Shown here piece after piece: positions 9,226 to 18,319 of a stretch of DNA of 64,000 nt. Source of the DNA: Mycobacterium malmoense. Its GTDB lineage: Bacteria; Actinomycetota; Actinomycetes; Mycobacteriales; Mycobacteriaceae. The position numbers were made by a program, and so were the translations under genes. The first letter of the stretch is position 1. Each line of letters begins with the position of its first letter. Location: assembly GCF_019645855.1 (NCBI RefSeq), contig NZ_CP080999.1, forward strand, positions 4,092,001 through 4,156,000, written 5' to 3'. The notes below the pieces were generated by a model, which saw only the letters and a list, made by a program, of their open reading frames with translations, had not been told where the DNA came from and did no database searches.

Positions 9226-10404
9226 GTGGACTTCTCATATCCACCGGAGGCGGAACGGTTCCGCGCCGAGCTGCGTGACTGGCTGTGCGCGAACCTGACC
9301 GACGAGCTGGTGGCCGCCCGCCGGCGCTCCGCCCGCCACGACGCGGCATTCGAGTTGCTGCGCGCATGGAACCGCACCATGGCCGACGCCGGGTGGGCGG
9401 CCGTGTCCTGGCCGCGCGAATACGGCGGCCGCGGGGCGACGGTGCTGGAGCAGCTGGTCTACACCGAAGAAACCACGCGCGCCCGAGCGCCGTTGCCGCT
9501 CAACGTCATCGGCATGAACAACATCGCTCCCGCGATCATGCAATACGGCACCGAATCCCAGAAGCGCACGCTGCTCCCCCGCATGATGCGCGCCGACGAC
9601 ATCTGGTGCCAGGGAATGTCGGAACCCGAAGCGGGATCCGACCTCGCGGCGCTGCGCACCCGGGCGGTCCGCGATGGGTCAGGCGTCGGGGACTTCGTGG
9701 TCAACGGGCAGAAGGTCTGGACCTCGCTCGGTCATAAAGCGGACTGGTGCCAGCTGTATGTGCGCACCGATCCCGAAGCGCCGAAGCACAAGGGGATCTC
9801 CTGCCTGATCGTCGACATGGCACTGCCCGGCATCGAGGTCCGCCCGCTGGTCACGCTCAACGGCGACACCGATTTCGCCGAGATTTTCTTCCGCGACGTG
9901 CGCGTGCCCGCGGACACGTTGCTCGGTCCGCTCAACGGTGGGTGGCGGGTGGCCACCACCACGTTGAGTCACGAACGGGCAGGGGCTGCAAGGCTTTACG
10001 CCGAAATGCAGGTGCGGCTGGAGGAATTGGTGGCCGACCTCGCCGCGGCCGACGACGGAACCGCGCCCGGCGTCCTTCAAGACCCGGTGACACTGCGGCG
10101 CCTCGGCGAGATCGCGGTCCGCATCAAATATCTGGAAGTGCTCTGCCAGCGATCGATTTCGGCGACACTGCGCGGCAGCCCGGGCAATGCCGCCCTCGGA
10201 TCGGCGAGCCTCGCCAAGACCGTGTGGGGTGAAATCGGGCAGGACATGGCGGCGCTGGCCTTCGACGTGCTGGGCGCCCGGAGCCCGAAGGGCCAATGGG
10301 CCGACTACCGCCTGACGTCGCGGTCGCTGACCATCGCGGGCGGGACGACGCAGATCAACAAGAACATCACCGCACACCGCGTGCTGGGATTGCCGCGCGA
10401 ATGA
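9226..10404 (+). CDS. Acyl-CoA dehydrogenase (first of a pair)
   Basis: 392 residues from the GTG at 9226 with AAGGA 6 bases before it. The FAD-binding middle region shows QGMSEPEAGSDLA and KVWTSLGHKADW, and the C-terminal helical domain ends AGGTTQINKNITAHRVLGLP, the usual acyl-CoA dehydrogenase signature. It introduces an alpha,beta double bond into an acyl-CoA. It overlaps by four bases (ATGA) with a second acyl-CoA dehydrogenase, so the two probably form a heteromeric enzyme of the kind used by actinobacteria on steroid or other bulky acyl-CoAs. That pairing is inference from the overlap and the differences between the two chains. Confidence 0.94.
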   Translation: MDFSYPPEAERFRAELRDWLCANLTDELVAARRRSARHDAAFELLRAWNRTMADAGWAAVSWPREYGGRGATVLEQLVYTEETTRARAPLPLNVIGMNNIAPAIMQYGTESQKRTLLPRMMRADDIWCQGMSEPEAGSDLAALRTRAVRDGSGVGDFVVNGQKVWTSLGHKADWCQLYVRTDPEAPKHKGISCLIVDMALPGIEVRPLVTLNGDTDFAEIFFRDVRVPADTLLGPLNGGWRVATTTLSHERAGAARLYAEMQVRLEELVADLAAADDGTAPGVLQDPVTLRRLGEIAVRIKYLEVLCQRSISATLRGSPGNAALGSASLAKTVWGEIGQDMAALAFDVLGARSPKGQWADYRLTSRSLTIAGGTTQINKNITAHRVLGLPRE

Positions 10405-11498
10405 ACCTCGAACCGACCGGTGAGCAGGTGGCGCTGCGCGGCACCGTGCGGCGCTTTCTCGCTGAGAGAGCACCGATTTCGACGCATGTGCGGGCCTTGC
10501 TCGACGACCCGACCGGCACCACCGAAGACGTCTGGCGTGGCCTCGGCGACCTCGGAACCACCGGGCTGCTGGTGCCGCAGGAATTCGGCGGCGCCGGGAT
10601 GACGATGGTCGAGGCCGGCATCGTCGCCGAAGAGCTCGGCGCCGCACTACACCCGGGCCCGTGGTTGTCGACCGCGGTCGCCGCGCCGCGTGCGCTGACC
10701 CGGCTCGGCGCCAACGACACGGCCGCTTCGATTTTGACCGGGATCGCCGACGGCACCACGATCGCCACGCTCGGCCCGCTGGAGTCGGATGACGCTGCCA
10801 TCGCCACCGGGCGGGGCGACGAGGCTGCACTGCGGGGCGAGATCGTCATGCCCGACGCCGCCGCGGCGAACGTCTTGCTGGTGTTCGCCGAGATCCAGGG
10901 CGGCACAGGGATTTTCGCGGTAAACACCGACTCCTGCGGCGTTTCGGTGACACCCGAGCGCGGTATCGACCAGACCCGCAAGCGCTTTCGGGTCGCGCTC
11001 GATGGCTCGACCGCGCACCGGCTGGCCGCGCCGGCACCGGATGCCATCGCGGCGGTGGTCGACGACGTGCTGATCGCCACGGCCGCCGACGCGCTCGGCG
11101 CCGCGCGGGCCGTCATGGATCTGGCAGTCGAATACGCAAAGGTGAGAAAGCAATTCGGTCACGCCATCGGCTCGTTTCAGGCGATTCAGCACCTGTGCGT
11201 CGACATGTACGAGACGGTCGAGCTGGCCCGCGGCGGGGTGATCCACGCGCTGTGGGCCGCCGACAATGCCGACGCCGAGGAGCGTCACCTGTCCGCGTTG
11301 CGGGCGAAGGCGTTCGCCGGCCGGCTAGCCAGCGTGGCCGACACCGCGATCCAGGTGTTCGGCGGCATCGGCTACACGTGGGAGCACGACGCCCACCTGT
11401 ACCTCAAACGCCTGCTGAGCTGGAGCACCTTTCTCGGCGCGCCCGACCGCTATCTCACCGAACTCGGTGCAAGCCTGGCGAAATGGGGACTGCCATGA
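10401..11498 (+). CDS. Acyl-CoA dehydrogenase (second of a pair)
   Basis: 365 residues; the ATG at 10401 overlaps the preceding stop. It has the N-terminal helical domain with LVPQEFGGAGM, a shorter and less conserved FAD region than its neighbour, and a C-terminal domain with RKQFGHAIGSFQAIQH and QVFGGIGYTWEHD. The flavin-binding motif of the first gene is largely absent here, whereas RKQFG..IGSFQ is intact; this complementary pattern is typical of two-subunit acyl-CoA dehydrogenases with one shared active site. The SDR that follows overlaps its stop by four bases, so the three genes form a tight operon. Confidence 0.92.
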   Translation: MNLEPTGEQVALRGTVRRFLAERAPISTHVRALLDDPTGTTEDVWRGLGDLGTTGLLVPQEFGGAGMTMVEAGIVAEELGAALHPGPWLSTAVAAPRALTRLGANDTAASILTGIADGTTIATLGPLESDDAAIATGRGDEAALRGEIVMPDAAAANVLLVFAEIQGGTGIFAVNTDSCGVSVTPERGIDQTRKRFRVALDGSTAHRLAAPAPDAIAAVVDDVLIATAADALGAARAVMDLAVEYAKVRKQFGHAIGSFQAIQHLCVDMYETVELARGGVIHALWAADNADAEERHLSALRAKAFAGRLASVADTAIQVFGGIGYTWEHDAHLYLKRLLSWSTFLGAPDRYLTELGASLAKWGLP

Positions 11499-12424
11499 TC
11501 GACTTCACGGGCCAGGTCGCGATCGTCACCGGAGCGGGCCGCGGGCTTGGTCGTTTGTATGCGCTGGAGTTGGCTCGGCGCGGCGCCTCGGTGATCGTCA
11601 ACGACCTGGGCGGAACGATGCACGGCGAGGGCGCCGACGCCAGCGTCGCGGATCAGGTCGTTGCCGAGATCGAAGGCGCCTGCGGCGTGGCGGTGGCGTC
11701 GCACGAGTCGGTGGCCAGCCCCGAGGGAGGTAAGGCGATCGTCGCGATGGCCGTCGAGCGCTTCGGCCGCCTCGACGCCGTCGTCAGCAATGCGGGGATT
11801 TTCAACAGCATTCCGTTCGACGAACTGTCCGTCGACGACTGGCGGCAGATGCTCGGCGTGCACCTCGACGGCGGATTTTATTTGAGCCAGCCCGCATATC
11901 GCGTGATGAAGACCCAGGGTTACGGCCGGTTCGTGTTCATCTCCTCGTCGGGAGGGATGTTCGGACAGCCGTTGGAGGCCCACTACGCGGCGGCCAAGGC
12001 CGGCCTGGTCGGACTGGCGAACGTGATCGCGATCGAGGGCGCCGAGCATGGCATCCTGGCCAACACCGTGCTCCCATTCGGGTTTTCGCGGATGGTGACC
12101 GAAACGGTGGGAGATCCGAAAACCCTTGAGGATATTGGCTTTTTGAAGGTGATCAGGCCCGAGCTGGTGGTACCGATCGTCGCCTTCCTGGCCAGCCGGT
12201 CCTGCGAGTTCACCCACCAGAACTACTCGGCCTGTGCCGGTCGTTTTGCGCGGGTGTTCGTCGGCCTCGGCCCAGGGTGGCTCGCCGACCTCGGCAGCGC
12301 CCCGACCGCCGACGACATTGCGGCTCATCTGGACGAGGTCTCGGCGACCGAGCCGTTCACCGTTCCCGCGTCGATCTTCGAGGAAGTCTTCGGCGTCTGC
12401 GCGCAGCTTGGAGTGCGCACCTAG
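11495..12424 (+). CDS. SDR, 3-hydroxyacyl-CoA-dehydrogenase-like
   Basis: 309 residues from the ATG at 11495, overlapping the acyl-CoA dehydrogenase stop. It shows TGAGRGLGR, the NDLGG segment typical of SDRs related to the dehydrogenase part of multifunctional beta-oxidation enzymes, SNAG, the catalytic Ser in ISSSGG and YAAAK. A C-terminal extension of about 60 residues follows the core. Given two acyl-CoA dehydrogenases before it, oxidation of a 3-hydroxyacyl-CoA is the likely role, although no enoyl-CoA hydratase gene is visible in the window. Substrate is unknown. Confidence 0.92.
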   Translation: MIDFTGQVAIVTGAGRGLGRLYALELARRGASVIVNDLGGTMHGEGADASVADQVVAEIEGACGVAVASHESVASPEGGKAIVAMAVERFGRLDAVVSNAGIFNSIPFDELSVDDWRQMLGVHLDGGFYLSQPAYRVMKTQGYGRFVFISSSGGMFGQPLEAHYAAAKAGLVGLANVIAIEGAEHGILANTVLPFGFSRMVTETVGDPKTLEDIGFLKVIRPELVVPIVAFLASRSCEFTHQNYSACAGRFARVFVGLGPGWLADLGSAPTADDIAAHLDEVSATEPFTVPASIFEEVFGVCAQLGVRT

Positions 12425-12550
12425 TCGACGTCACGTGTCGGCGACCCGTTGACGAGGTGCTCGGATACGACGGCTGGAACGACTCGCGGTTTAGAATGGG
12501 CCTGTCAGCGCGTTATGCGCCGTATTTAGCGGAGGCAATCTGGTAGTCTT

Positions 12551-12567
12551 TAACAAAGATTTGGTTC
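12551..12567 (-). promoter_or_regulatory. Putative operator upstream of the tandem TetR gene
   Basis: The minus strand reads GAACCAAATCTTTGTTA in the 207-base gap before the regulator. It shares GAACCAAAT and TGTT with the site at 13947. Sites on both sides of the regulator gene suggest autoregulation. Confidence 0.45.
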
Positions 12568-12631
12568 GGCGGGAAGGACGGGTGCGCATGTCGGCACGGC
12601 CGCAATCGTCCGGAGTTGTGCGTAGTTAGCC

Positions 12632-13939
12632 ATGGCCAAGACCGCGTCATTGGCAAGGGGACGGTCGGCGGATCACATATATTTCGCGGACGACTCGGGA
12701 ACGCGCCGCACCGAGATCCTGCAGACCGCGGCGACGCTGATCGCATCCAAGGGATTGCGGACATCGTTGCAGGAGATCGCCGATGCCGCAGGCATTCTCC
12801 CGGGAAGCCTGTATCACCACTTCGACTCCAAAGAGGAGATCCTTGTCGAGCTGATCCGCCGCTATCAGAAGGATCTAAACCGCATCGGGCGGACCGCTCA
12901 GGCGAAATTGGATGAACCCAGCTCGCGACCTGCCGCCGAAAAAATCGTCAAGCTGGGATCGGCGATCGCCAACTGTGCCGTGCAACACGGGGCCGCCCTG
13001 CAGATGTCCTTCTATGAGGGGCCGAGTGCGGATCCGGAGCTCATCAAGCTGACGCAGCAGCGGCCCACCGCGATTCAGGAGGCGATGCTGCAAACGCTCC
13101 GCGCCGCCAGGTGGAGCGGTTACATCAAACCCGACATCGACCTTCCCATGTTGGCCGACCGCATCTGCCAAACGATGCTGCAGGTCGGGCTTGCCGTGAT
13201 TCGCCACAAGTCGCAGCCCGACCAGGTGGCCAAGCTGATGTGTCGAATCATCTTGCAGGGGTTGGCAACCCAGCCGCCCACCGACTCAGCATTGGATCAG
13301 TCCAATGCCTTTGCAGCCGCAAACGAGGCCATCGAGACGTGGGCCGACGATGGCGAGGCCGGCCCTGACGCCGACGAGAAAGCGGCCCATGTTTTTGCGG
13401 TGGCGCGAGCGGAGTTCGGCCGCAAAGGGTACGAGGCCACCACCATCAGGGACATCGCATCGGCGGCGAGTGTTGGGACCGGAACCGTGTATCGGGTAAT
13501 CGGATCCAAGGACGAACTCCTCGCCTCGATCATGGAATCCTTCGGAAGGAAGGTTGAGGCTGGCTGGGTCAGCGTCCTGAGCTCGGATGCCACGCCCATC
13601 GAGAAGCTGGACGCGCTCAGCTGGGTCAATATCAACGCACTCGATCGCTTTTCCGACGAGTTCAGGATTCAGCTTGCTTGGATGCGGCAATCGCCGCCGA
13701 ACACGCCCAACCCGGGTTGGTTGTACGCGACGAGGCTTCGGCAGATGAAATCACTGCTCTCCGAAGGGATCCAGTCGGGGGAGATCACCATCAGCGCACC
13801 GTCCACGGCGATGCTGGCACGCTGCGTCATCGGCCTGCAGTGGATACCGGAGAACATTCTTCGCGCGGTGGGCACACGCGCGGCGCTGGTGCATGCCCGT
13901 GACACGGTGTTACGCGGTGTCGCAGTTCGCAGCAACTAG
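12632..13939 (+). CDS. Transcriptional regulator with two TetR DNA-binding domains
   Basis: 435 residues, about twice a usual TetR. The first helix-turn-helix domain lies at about 27-72 (TEILQTAATLIASKGL ... GILPGSLYHHFDSKEE) with its own ligand-binding-like helical domain to about 215. A second lies at about 250-297 (AHVFAVARAEFGRKGYEAT ... VGTGTVYRVIGSKDEL), followed by another helical C-terminal domain. The single uninterrupted frame argues for a real fusion, not adjacent genes. It probably represses this catabolic cluster and responds to an acyl-CoA or substrate; two linked domains could bind one pseudo-palindrome as an intramolecular dimer. Candidate operators lie just upstream (12551) and downstream (13947). 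Confidence 0.93.
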   Translation: MAKTASLARGRSADHIYFADDSGTRRTEILQTAATLIASKGLRTSLQEIADAAGILPGSLYHHFDSKEEILVELIRRYQKDLNRIGRTAQAKLDEPSSRPAAEKIVKLGSAIANCAVQHGAALQMSFYEGPSADPELIKLTQQRPTAIQEAMLQTLRAARWSGYIKPDIDLPMLADRICQTMLQVGLAVIRHKSQPDQVAKLMCRIILQGLATQPPTDSALDQSNAFAAANEAIETWADDGEAGPDADEKAAHVFAVARAEFGRKGYEATTIRDIASAASVGTGTVYRVIGSKDELLASIMESFGRKVEAGWVSVLSSDATPIEKLDALSWVNINALDRFSDEFRIQLAWMRQSPPNTPNPGWLYATRLRQMKSLLSEGIQSGEITISAPSTAMLARCVIGLQWIPENILRAVGTRAALVHARDTVLRGVAVRSN

Positions 13940-13946
13940 GGGTATT

Positions 13947-13963
13947 GAACCAAATAACTGTTC
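13947..13963 (+). promoter_or_regulatory. Putative operator, best palindrome of the set
   Basis: Reads GAACCAAATAACTGTTC just after the regulator stop and 56 bases before the next SDR start. GAAC and GTTC form inverted arms around nine bases. The following TACAGT (13969-13974) could belong to a -10 region, which would place the site over the promoter. Confidence 0.5.
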
Positions 13964-14018
13964 TACATACAGTAGGGCTGTTGGTAACTGCCTTGTGATG
14001 GCCCAGGAGAGGAAGTCT

Positions 14019-14861
14019 ATGTCTGTCATCGATCGGTTGCGGTACGACGGCAAGCGGGCGCTCGTTGTGGGCGGCGCGACGGGCATGGGCGCCGCGGCGG
14101 CCAAGTCAGCGGCCGAGCTCGGCGCCGAGGTCGTTGTGATGGATTACGCGCCGGTGAAATATGACGTCGCCCAGGCCCTACAGGTCGACCTGCGCGATCC
14201 CGCGTCGATCGACTCCGCGCTCGAGCGGATCGACGGGCCCGTGCACGCGGTGTTCTCGGCCGCCGGAATTGCCGAGGGGCCGGACCTGATGAAGATCAAC
14301 TTCATCGGCCACCGCTATCTCATCGAGCGCCTGCTCGACAAGGGCCAGCTGCCGTCCGGCTCGGCGATTTGCTTCATCTCCTCGGTCGCCGGCATGGGGT
14401 GGGAAAACGAGCTGCCCTTGCTGCAGGAGTTCCTGGCCACGCCCGACTACGCGGCGGCCCAGGACTGGGTATCGGCGCACGAGGCCGAAGGCATCATCCA
14501 CTACGGCTTTTCCAAGAAGGTCGTCAACGCCTACGTGGCAACGCAGGGCTATCCCCTGCTGAAGAAGGGCATCCGGATCAACGCGATCTGCCCCGGTCCG
14601 ACGGATACCCCGTTGGCTCAGGCCAACGCCGACCTGTGGCTCACCTTCGCGCAGGACTACCGCGACGAAACCGGCTCCAAAGTCCACACCCCGGAGCAGA
14701 TGGGCGACGTCATGGCGTTCCTCAACAGCGCCGCCGCCTTTGGCATCAACGGGATCACGCTGCTGGTGGACTACGGGCACACGATGGCCTCGCTCACCGG
14801 GGCATACCCGCCCGGCAAACCCATCATCGACCTGATCATGGGGCGCGTCTCGCTGAGCTAG
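14019..14861 (+). CDS. SDR, 3-alpha-hydroxysteroid-dehydrogenase/carbonyl-reductase-like
   Basis: 280 residues. The ATG at 14019 follows AGGAGAGGAAG; an ATG at 13998 is possible but has a poorer site. The cofactor motif is GGATGMG, followed by SAAG, the Ser in FISSVAG, then a long insertion (WENELPLLQEFLATPDY) before the Tyr-x3-Lys motif YGFSK. That insertion and the NAICPGPTDTPL segment resemble SDRs annotated as 3-alpha-hydroxysteroid dehydrogenase/carbonyl reductase. It lies alone behind a putative operator of the cluster regulator, so it is likely induced by the same signal. Confidence 0.92.
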   Translation: MSVIDRLRYDGKRALVVGGATGMGAAAAKSAAELGAEVVVMDYAPVKYDVAQALQVDLRDPASIDSALERIDGPVHAVFSAAGIAEGPDLMKINFIGHRYLIERLLDKGQLPSGSAICFISSVAGMGWENELPLLQEFLATPDYAAAQDWVSAHEAEGIIHYGFSKKVVNAYVATQGYPLLKKGIRINAICPGPTDTPLAQANADLWLTFAQDYRDETGSKVHTPEQMGDVMAFLNSAAAFGINGITLLVDYGHTMASLTGAYPPGKPIIDLIMGRVSLS

Positions 14862-14997
14862 ATACCCGCTACCGACACCAGCTCCCGTGCGCGACAACCA
14901 AAATCGCCAACAATCGGCCCCCTCCGCCAGATAACGTGCGGAGGGGGCCAATTGCCGTTTGGCAGTCACCGGCTCGCAACGGCGACCACCGCCGGAG

Positions 14998-16218
14998 TCA
15001 GAGCAGCTTGAGTAGGTTGGAAATCAACAACCCGATATTGCTTACCAGCGCTCCACCGAATTTGCCCAGTATCGATGGGAGGTTCGACAGCACCGACGGA
15101 ATGCTTTGCAGCAGCGAAGTCAATTCAGCTGGAACGTTGCTCAGGTTGTTTAGCACAGGAGACAGCGATGGCCAGCCATTGACCAGCTGATTCACGAGGC
15201 TCTGGAGAGCGGCCGAGAGGCTGCCACCGGTTTCGATGTTGACCGCGCCGGGAGCAACAATCTTCCCCGCGAGTGTCGGACTAAGAGTGTTTACCACTGT
15301 ATTAACTAGACCATTGTAGAGGTGAGAAAACGCGGGACTGCTGAGCAAGCCCGCACCCAGAATGCTTTGACCTGACCCGTTAAGCAGGCCGTTCACGGTT
15401 GCGCCAGGCGTATTGAGCAGACTGCTCAACGCCCCCATTGGATTCCCTGCATTCCACGCGTTGTAAGCAGCTTGAAGACTTAGACCTAGCGAAGTTTGAG
15501 CCTGGTACGGCGCGTCCAGACCGTAGAGACCAATCTGTGTCACACCAATGGTCACCGCATATTGGGTTGCAGATGCAAGGTTTTGGAGGAAGTATGCGGG
15601 GATCTCCAGAGTTTTTTCGAGTGGAAGTCCGAAGTCTTCGATTGGATTCTGGAACAGGGCCGTGTAAAGAGCATTAATTCCGCCGCTGATATTGCCCGAT
15701 GTGAGGTCGCTGAGTCCGGTTCTTATGAGCGGTCCAAAATAAAACGCTAAGTAGTTAACGGCGTTAGTCGCGGCCTGTTGGTACGCCCCGACGTAGATGT
15801 TCGCGTAATCAACCCAGTTGGCCGCAACCTGCTGTAGGACTGGGAAGGGTGCCTTGCTCCACTTGCCGCTGCCGAAGATGTACTGGAGGTTGGTGCCAGC
15901 CGTCTGAAATGTGTTTACCCACGTTGCTAGGGGTAGGGGTAGCACGGCCGGGTTGATGAAGTCGGTCAGGGCGGCTGCGGGCACGGCGGCTGCGCTTGCT
16001 CCGCTGGCGAGCGAGGCGAGTTCGCTTTCCACACCGGAGAACAGATCGATGACACCGGTGGCTGCGTCGGTGAGCTGGATGTCGGACACGCTCACCTGGG
16101 GGAGCTGTTGGGCCAGGCGAAGGTCGGGTAGGTGCTGGGTGGCCGGGGCGACGGCGATGACGGCGGCGCTGGCCAGGGTGACGCCGGCGGTGATGTGGGG
16201 GCGGGCTGCGAGGTCCAT
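14998..16218 (-). CDS. Secreted GjpA-like porin family protein, subfamily A copy 1
   Basis: 406 residues. The AAGGAG ribosome site touches an in-frame ATG at 16224, so the correctly spaced ATG at 16218 is chosen. The N-terminus MDLAARPHITAGVTLASAAV is a signal-peptide-like segment; the mature chain is rich in Ala, Leu, Asn and Gly, without Cys clusters, and ends in a Leu-rich ISNLLKLL. I assign it tentatively to the mycobacterial family annotated as outer membrane porin GjpA from the RP-I-TAGVALA N-terminus and PLP-LQQV-AN region. A paralogue follows directly upstream (16360-17535). Function in the envelope is inferred only. Confidence 0.8.
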   Translation of the reverse strand: MDLAARPHITAGVTLASAAVIAVAPATQHLPDLRLAQQLPQVSVSDIQLTDAATGVIDLFSGVESELASLASGASAAAVPAAALTDFINPAVLPLPLATWVNTFQTAGTNLQYIFGSGKWSKAPFPVLQQVAANWVDYANIYVGAYQQAATNAVNYLAFYFGPLIRTGLSDLTSGNISGGINALYTALFQNPIEDFGLPLEKTLEIPAYFLQNLASATQYAVTIGVTQIGLYGLDAPYQAQTSLGLSLQAAYNAWNAGNPMGALSSLLNTPGATVNGLLNGSGQSILGAGLLSSPAFSHLYNGLVNTVVNTLSPTLAGKIVAPGAVNIETGGSLSAALQSLVNQLVNGWPSLSPVLNNLSNVPAELTSLLQSIPSVLSNLPSILGKFGGALVSNIGLLISNLLKLL

Positions 16219-16359
16219 GACCATCTCCTTTTGCGGATTCTGGATAATGACGAATTGAATGTAGCTGTGAAATATTGCGAACGAATCGTGACAACAAAAG
16301 GGAAGGGGGCCGATTGCCGTTTGGTGGTCACCGGCTCGCATCGGCGACCACCGCCGGAG

Positions 16360-17535
16360 TCACAACAACTTGAGCAGGTTGGAAATCAACAACCCGATAT
16401 TGCTGGCCAACGTCGTACCGAAGCTGGACAACATCGACGGTAGATTCGACGAAACGCTTTGCAACAGGGTCGTCAATCCGGTGTTAATGCCGCTGACGGC
16501 GGTGCTCAAGGATGGCCAGCCATTGGTCAACTGAGTCACAAAGCCCTGCAATGCGGCCTGAAGACTTCCACCGGTTGCAATATTTTGGGCGTTTGGGGCC
16601 ACCATCGACTCCGCCATACCCGGGGCGAGAGTCTGCAACAGGGTTTTGCTGAGGAGGGTGCCGAGCAATCCTCCCTTTCCATTAATGGCGTTGAGGAAGG
16701 CACCTACCGTTGCGCCAGGAGTGTTGAGCAGGTTGCTGATCGCTCCCACCGGATCTCCAGTACTCCATGCACTGGACGCGGCCTGAAGACTCGTTCCAAA
16801 CGCAGTCTCGGCCTGGGCTAGGACTTCGATCAAATTTGTCCCAAGGACGGTTATACTCCCCGTCAGATAGCTGGTCGCGTTCGCCAGGTTCTGGGTAACG
16901 TAATCGGGGATCTCCAAAATATGTTCCAGCGGCAGCCCGATGTCTTCGAATGGGTATAAGAAGAACGCGCTATATAAAGAGGTTACCGCAGAACTTATGT
17001 TGCCGGAGGCGATCTGGTTGAACGCCTCGTATAAGAGCGGCCAAAAATTGGTAAGCTTATGGGTGCCGGTGTAGAAATTGACCGCGTTCTTCGCTGCGGT
17101 TTGCCATGTCGAGACGTACAGGTCGCCGTAGGAGAGCCAATTGGCGGCGACCTGCTGCAAGACCGGCAGCGGAAGCTGCTGGAAATTGCTGAGAGCTGTC
17201 TGCAGGTTAGCGCCCGCGTTCTGGAAGGTTTGAACCCACGTCGCTAGGGGGAGTGGTAGTGCGGCGGGGTTGATGAAGTCGGTGAGTGCCGCTGCCGGTA
17301 CCGCAGCCGCGCTTGCTCCGCTTGCCAGCGATGCCAATTCGTTTTCTACGCCGGAGAGCAGGTCCACCATGCTATCGGCGGCGCCGGTGAGCTGGATGTC
17401 GGACACACTCATTGTGGGGAGGTGTTGAGCCAGGTGTGTGTCGGGTAGATGCTGGGCCATGGGACCGGCGGCGAGGATAGCGGCGCTGGCCAGGGCGACT
17501 CCAGCGGTGATGTGGGGGCGGGCTGCGAGGTCCAC
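16360..17535 (-). CDS. Secreted GjpA-like porin family protein, subfamily A copy 2
   Basis: 391 residues from the GTG at 17535, which aligns with the start of copy 1; an ATG two codons earlier directly abuts AAAGGAG. N-terminus VDLAARPHITAGVALASAAIL resembles copy 1, as do QHLP, VSDIQLT, LASGASAAAVPAAALTDFI and the C-terminus NIGLLISNLLKLL. The middle (about 110-300) differs more. Upstream, both copies share TTGTCACGATTCG and a TTATCCAGAAT element just before the ribosome site, indicating promoters that were duplicated with the genes. Membrane or cell-surface location is likely from the signal-like N-terminus; pore formation is not shown. Confidence 0.8.
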   Translation of the reverse strand: MDLAARPHITAGVALASAAILAAGPMAQHLPDTHLAQHLPTMSVSDIQLTGAADSMVDLLSGVENELASLASGASAAAVPAAALTDFINPAALPLPLATWVQTFQNAGANLQTALSNFQQLPLPVLQQVAANWLSYGDLYVSTWQTAAKNAVNFYTGTHKLTNFWPLLYEAFNQIASGNISSAVTSLYSAFFLYPFEDIGLPLEHILEIPDYVTQNLANATSYLTGSITVLGTNLIEVLAQAETAFGTSLQAASSAWSTGDPVGAISNLLNTPGATVGAFLNAINGKGGLLGTLLSKTLLQTLAPGMAESMVAPNAQNIATGGSLQAALQGFVTQLTNGWPSLSTAVSGINTGLTTLLQSVSSNLPSMLSSFGTTLASNIGLLISNLLKLL

Positions 17536-18319
17536 GACCATCTCCTTTGTACAATTCTGGATAACGACGCGTTAAACGTACCTACGGAATACATTGAGCG
17601 AATCGTGACAACGAAAGCAGCACTTAACTGTGGAGATATATATTATCGGCAAAGCCGTCAGAAATGCACAGAAATTATTACGTAAATTGGGCTAATGGCG
17701 GTGCGGGAAGGGTTTTCTGTCGCTGGCCGATACCGGGCTGTCGCAGATCTATTGGCCGAAGATCTAGGTGTGCATTGTGTGATGGTCATGGTCATGGTCG
17801 CGGTGCTTGCTGCCGTTGAGAGCAGCACTTGTACGACCAGCATGGCCTGGCCGTGTCGGCGTCGGCCGCGAAGCACTATCTCCCAGCAAAAACAAGAGCT
17901 TTCTGTACGCTCTGGTGAACAATTACATTGTCGCGGCGATAGTTATCTTGAGTGCGGGAGTAAATATGGAGTGGCGCGTTACCGAAGGGTACTTTCATAT
18001 TGAACTACCATAGCGGCGGATGAGGTTCGCTGTGGCGCGCATGTACAACGGGATTACCAGGAGTTTTTCACCTTCATGAGGATTGCGGAGCCGCACGTTC
18101 CCGCGGTGATCGCTCAACACCTCTCGAAAATGCCACGAGCACAAGTTCTCCGTAGATATGTCCAGCTCACCGGCCCGTCGGACGTCGACTCCAAACCGCG
18201 GGCGCATTCCATGCCGGGTGGGCAAGGTCGTCGCCTCGCCGGGCGCCCTCACCTACGGCGAACCGCAGGTGTTCGAGGAACTATGCGAACACCGCGTCCA
18301 ACCCACGTAGCGTCGGGGC
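17536..18319. other. 784-base stretch without a convincing gene
   Basis: The first ~100 bases hold the promoter of the gene at 16360-17535. The rest is less G+C-rich than its surroundings and has only short frames with no family resemblance. Just before the next gene, 18218-18310 can be read as a 30-codon fragment ending EELCEHRVQPT and a stop, possibly the tail of a decayed gene, but I do not recognise it. Confidence 0.5.

Noticed and set aside
17695..18013. Two short plus-strand frames in the gap before the NAD(P)-binding protein gene
   Set aside because: No ribosome sites, no recognisable domain, and low-complexity repeats (VMVMVMV). Reported as an empty stretch.
18218..18310. Thirty-codon fragment ending EELCEHRVQPT
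   Set aside because: It reads like a protein tail but cannot be linked to any family, so it is only mentioned in the gap description.
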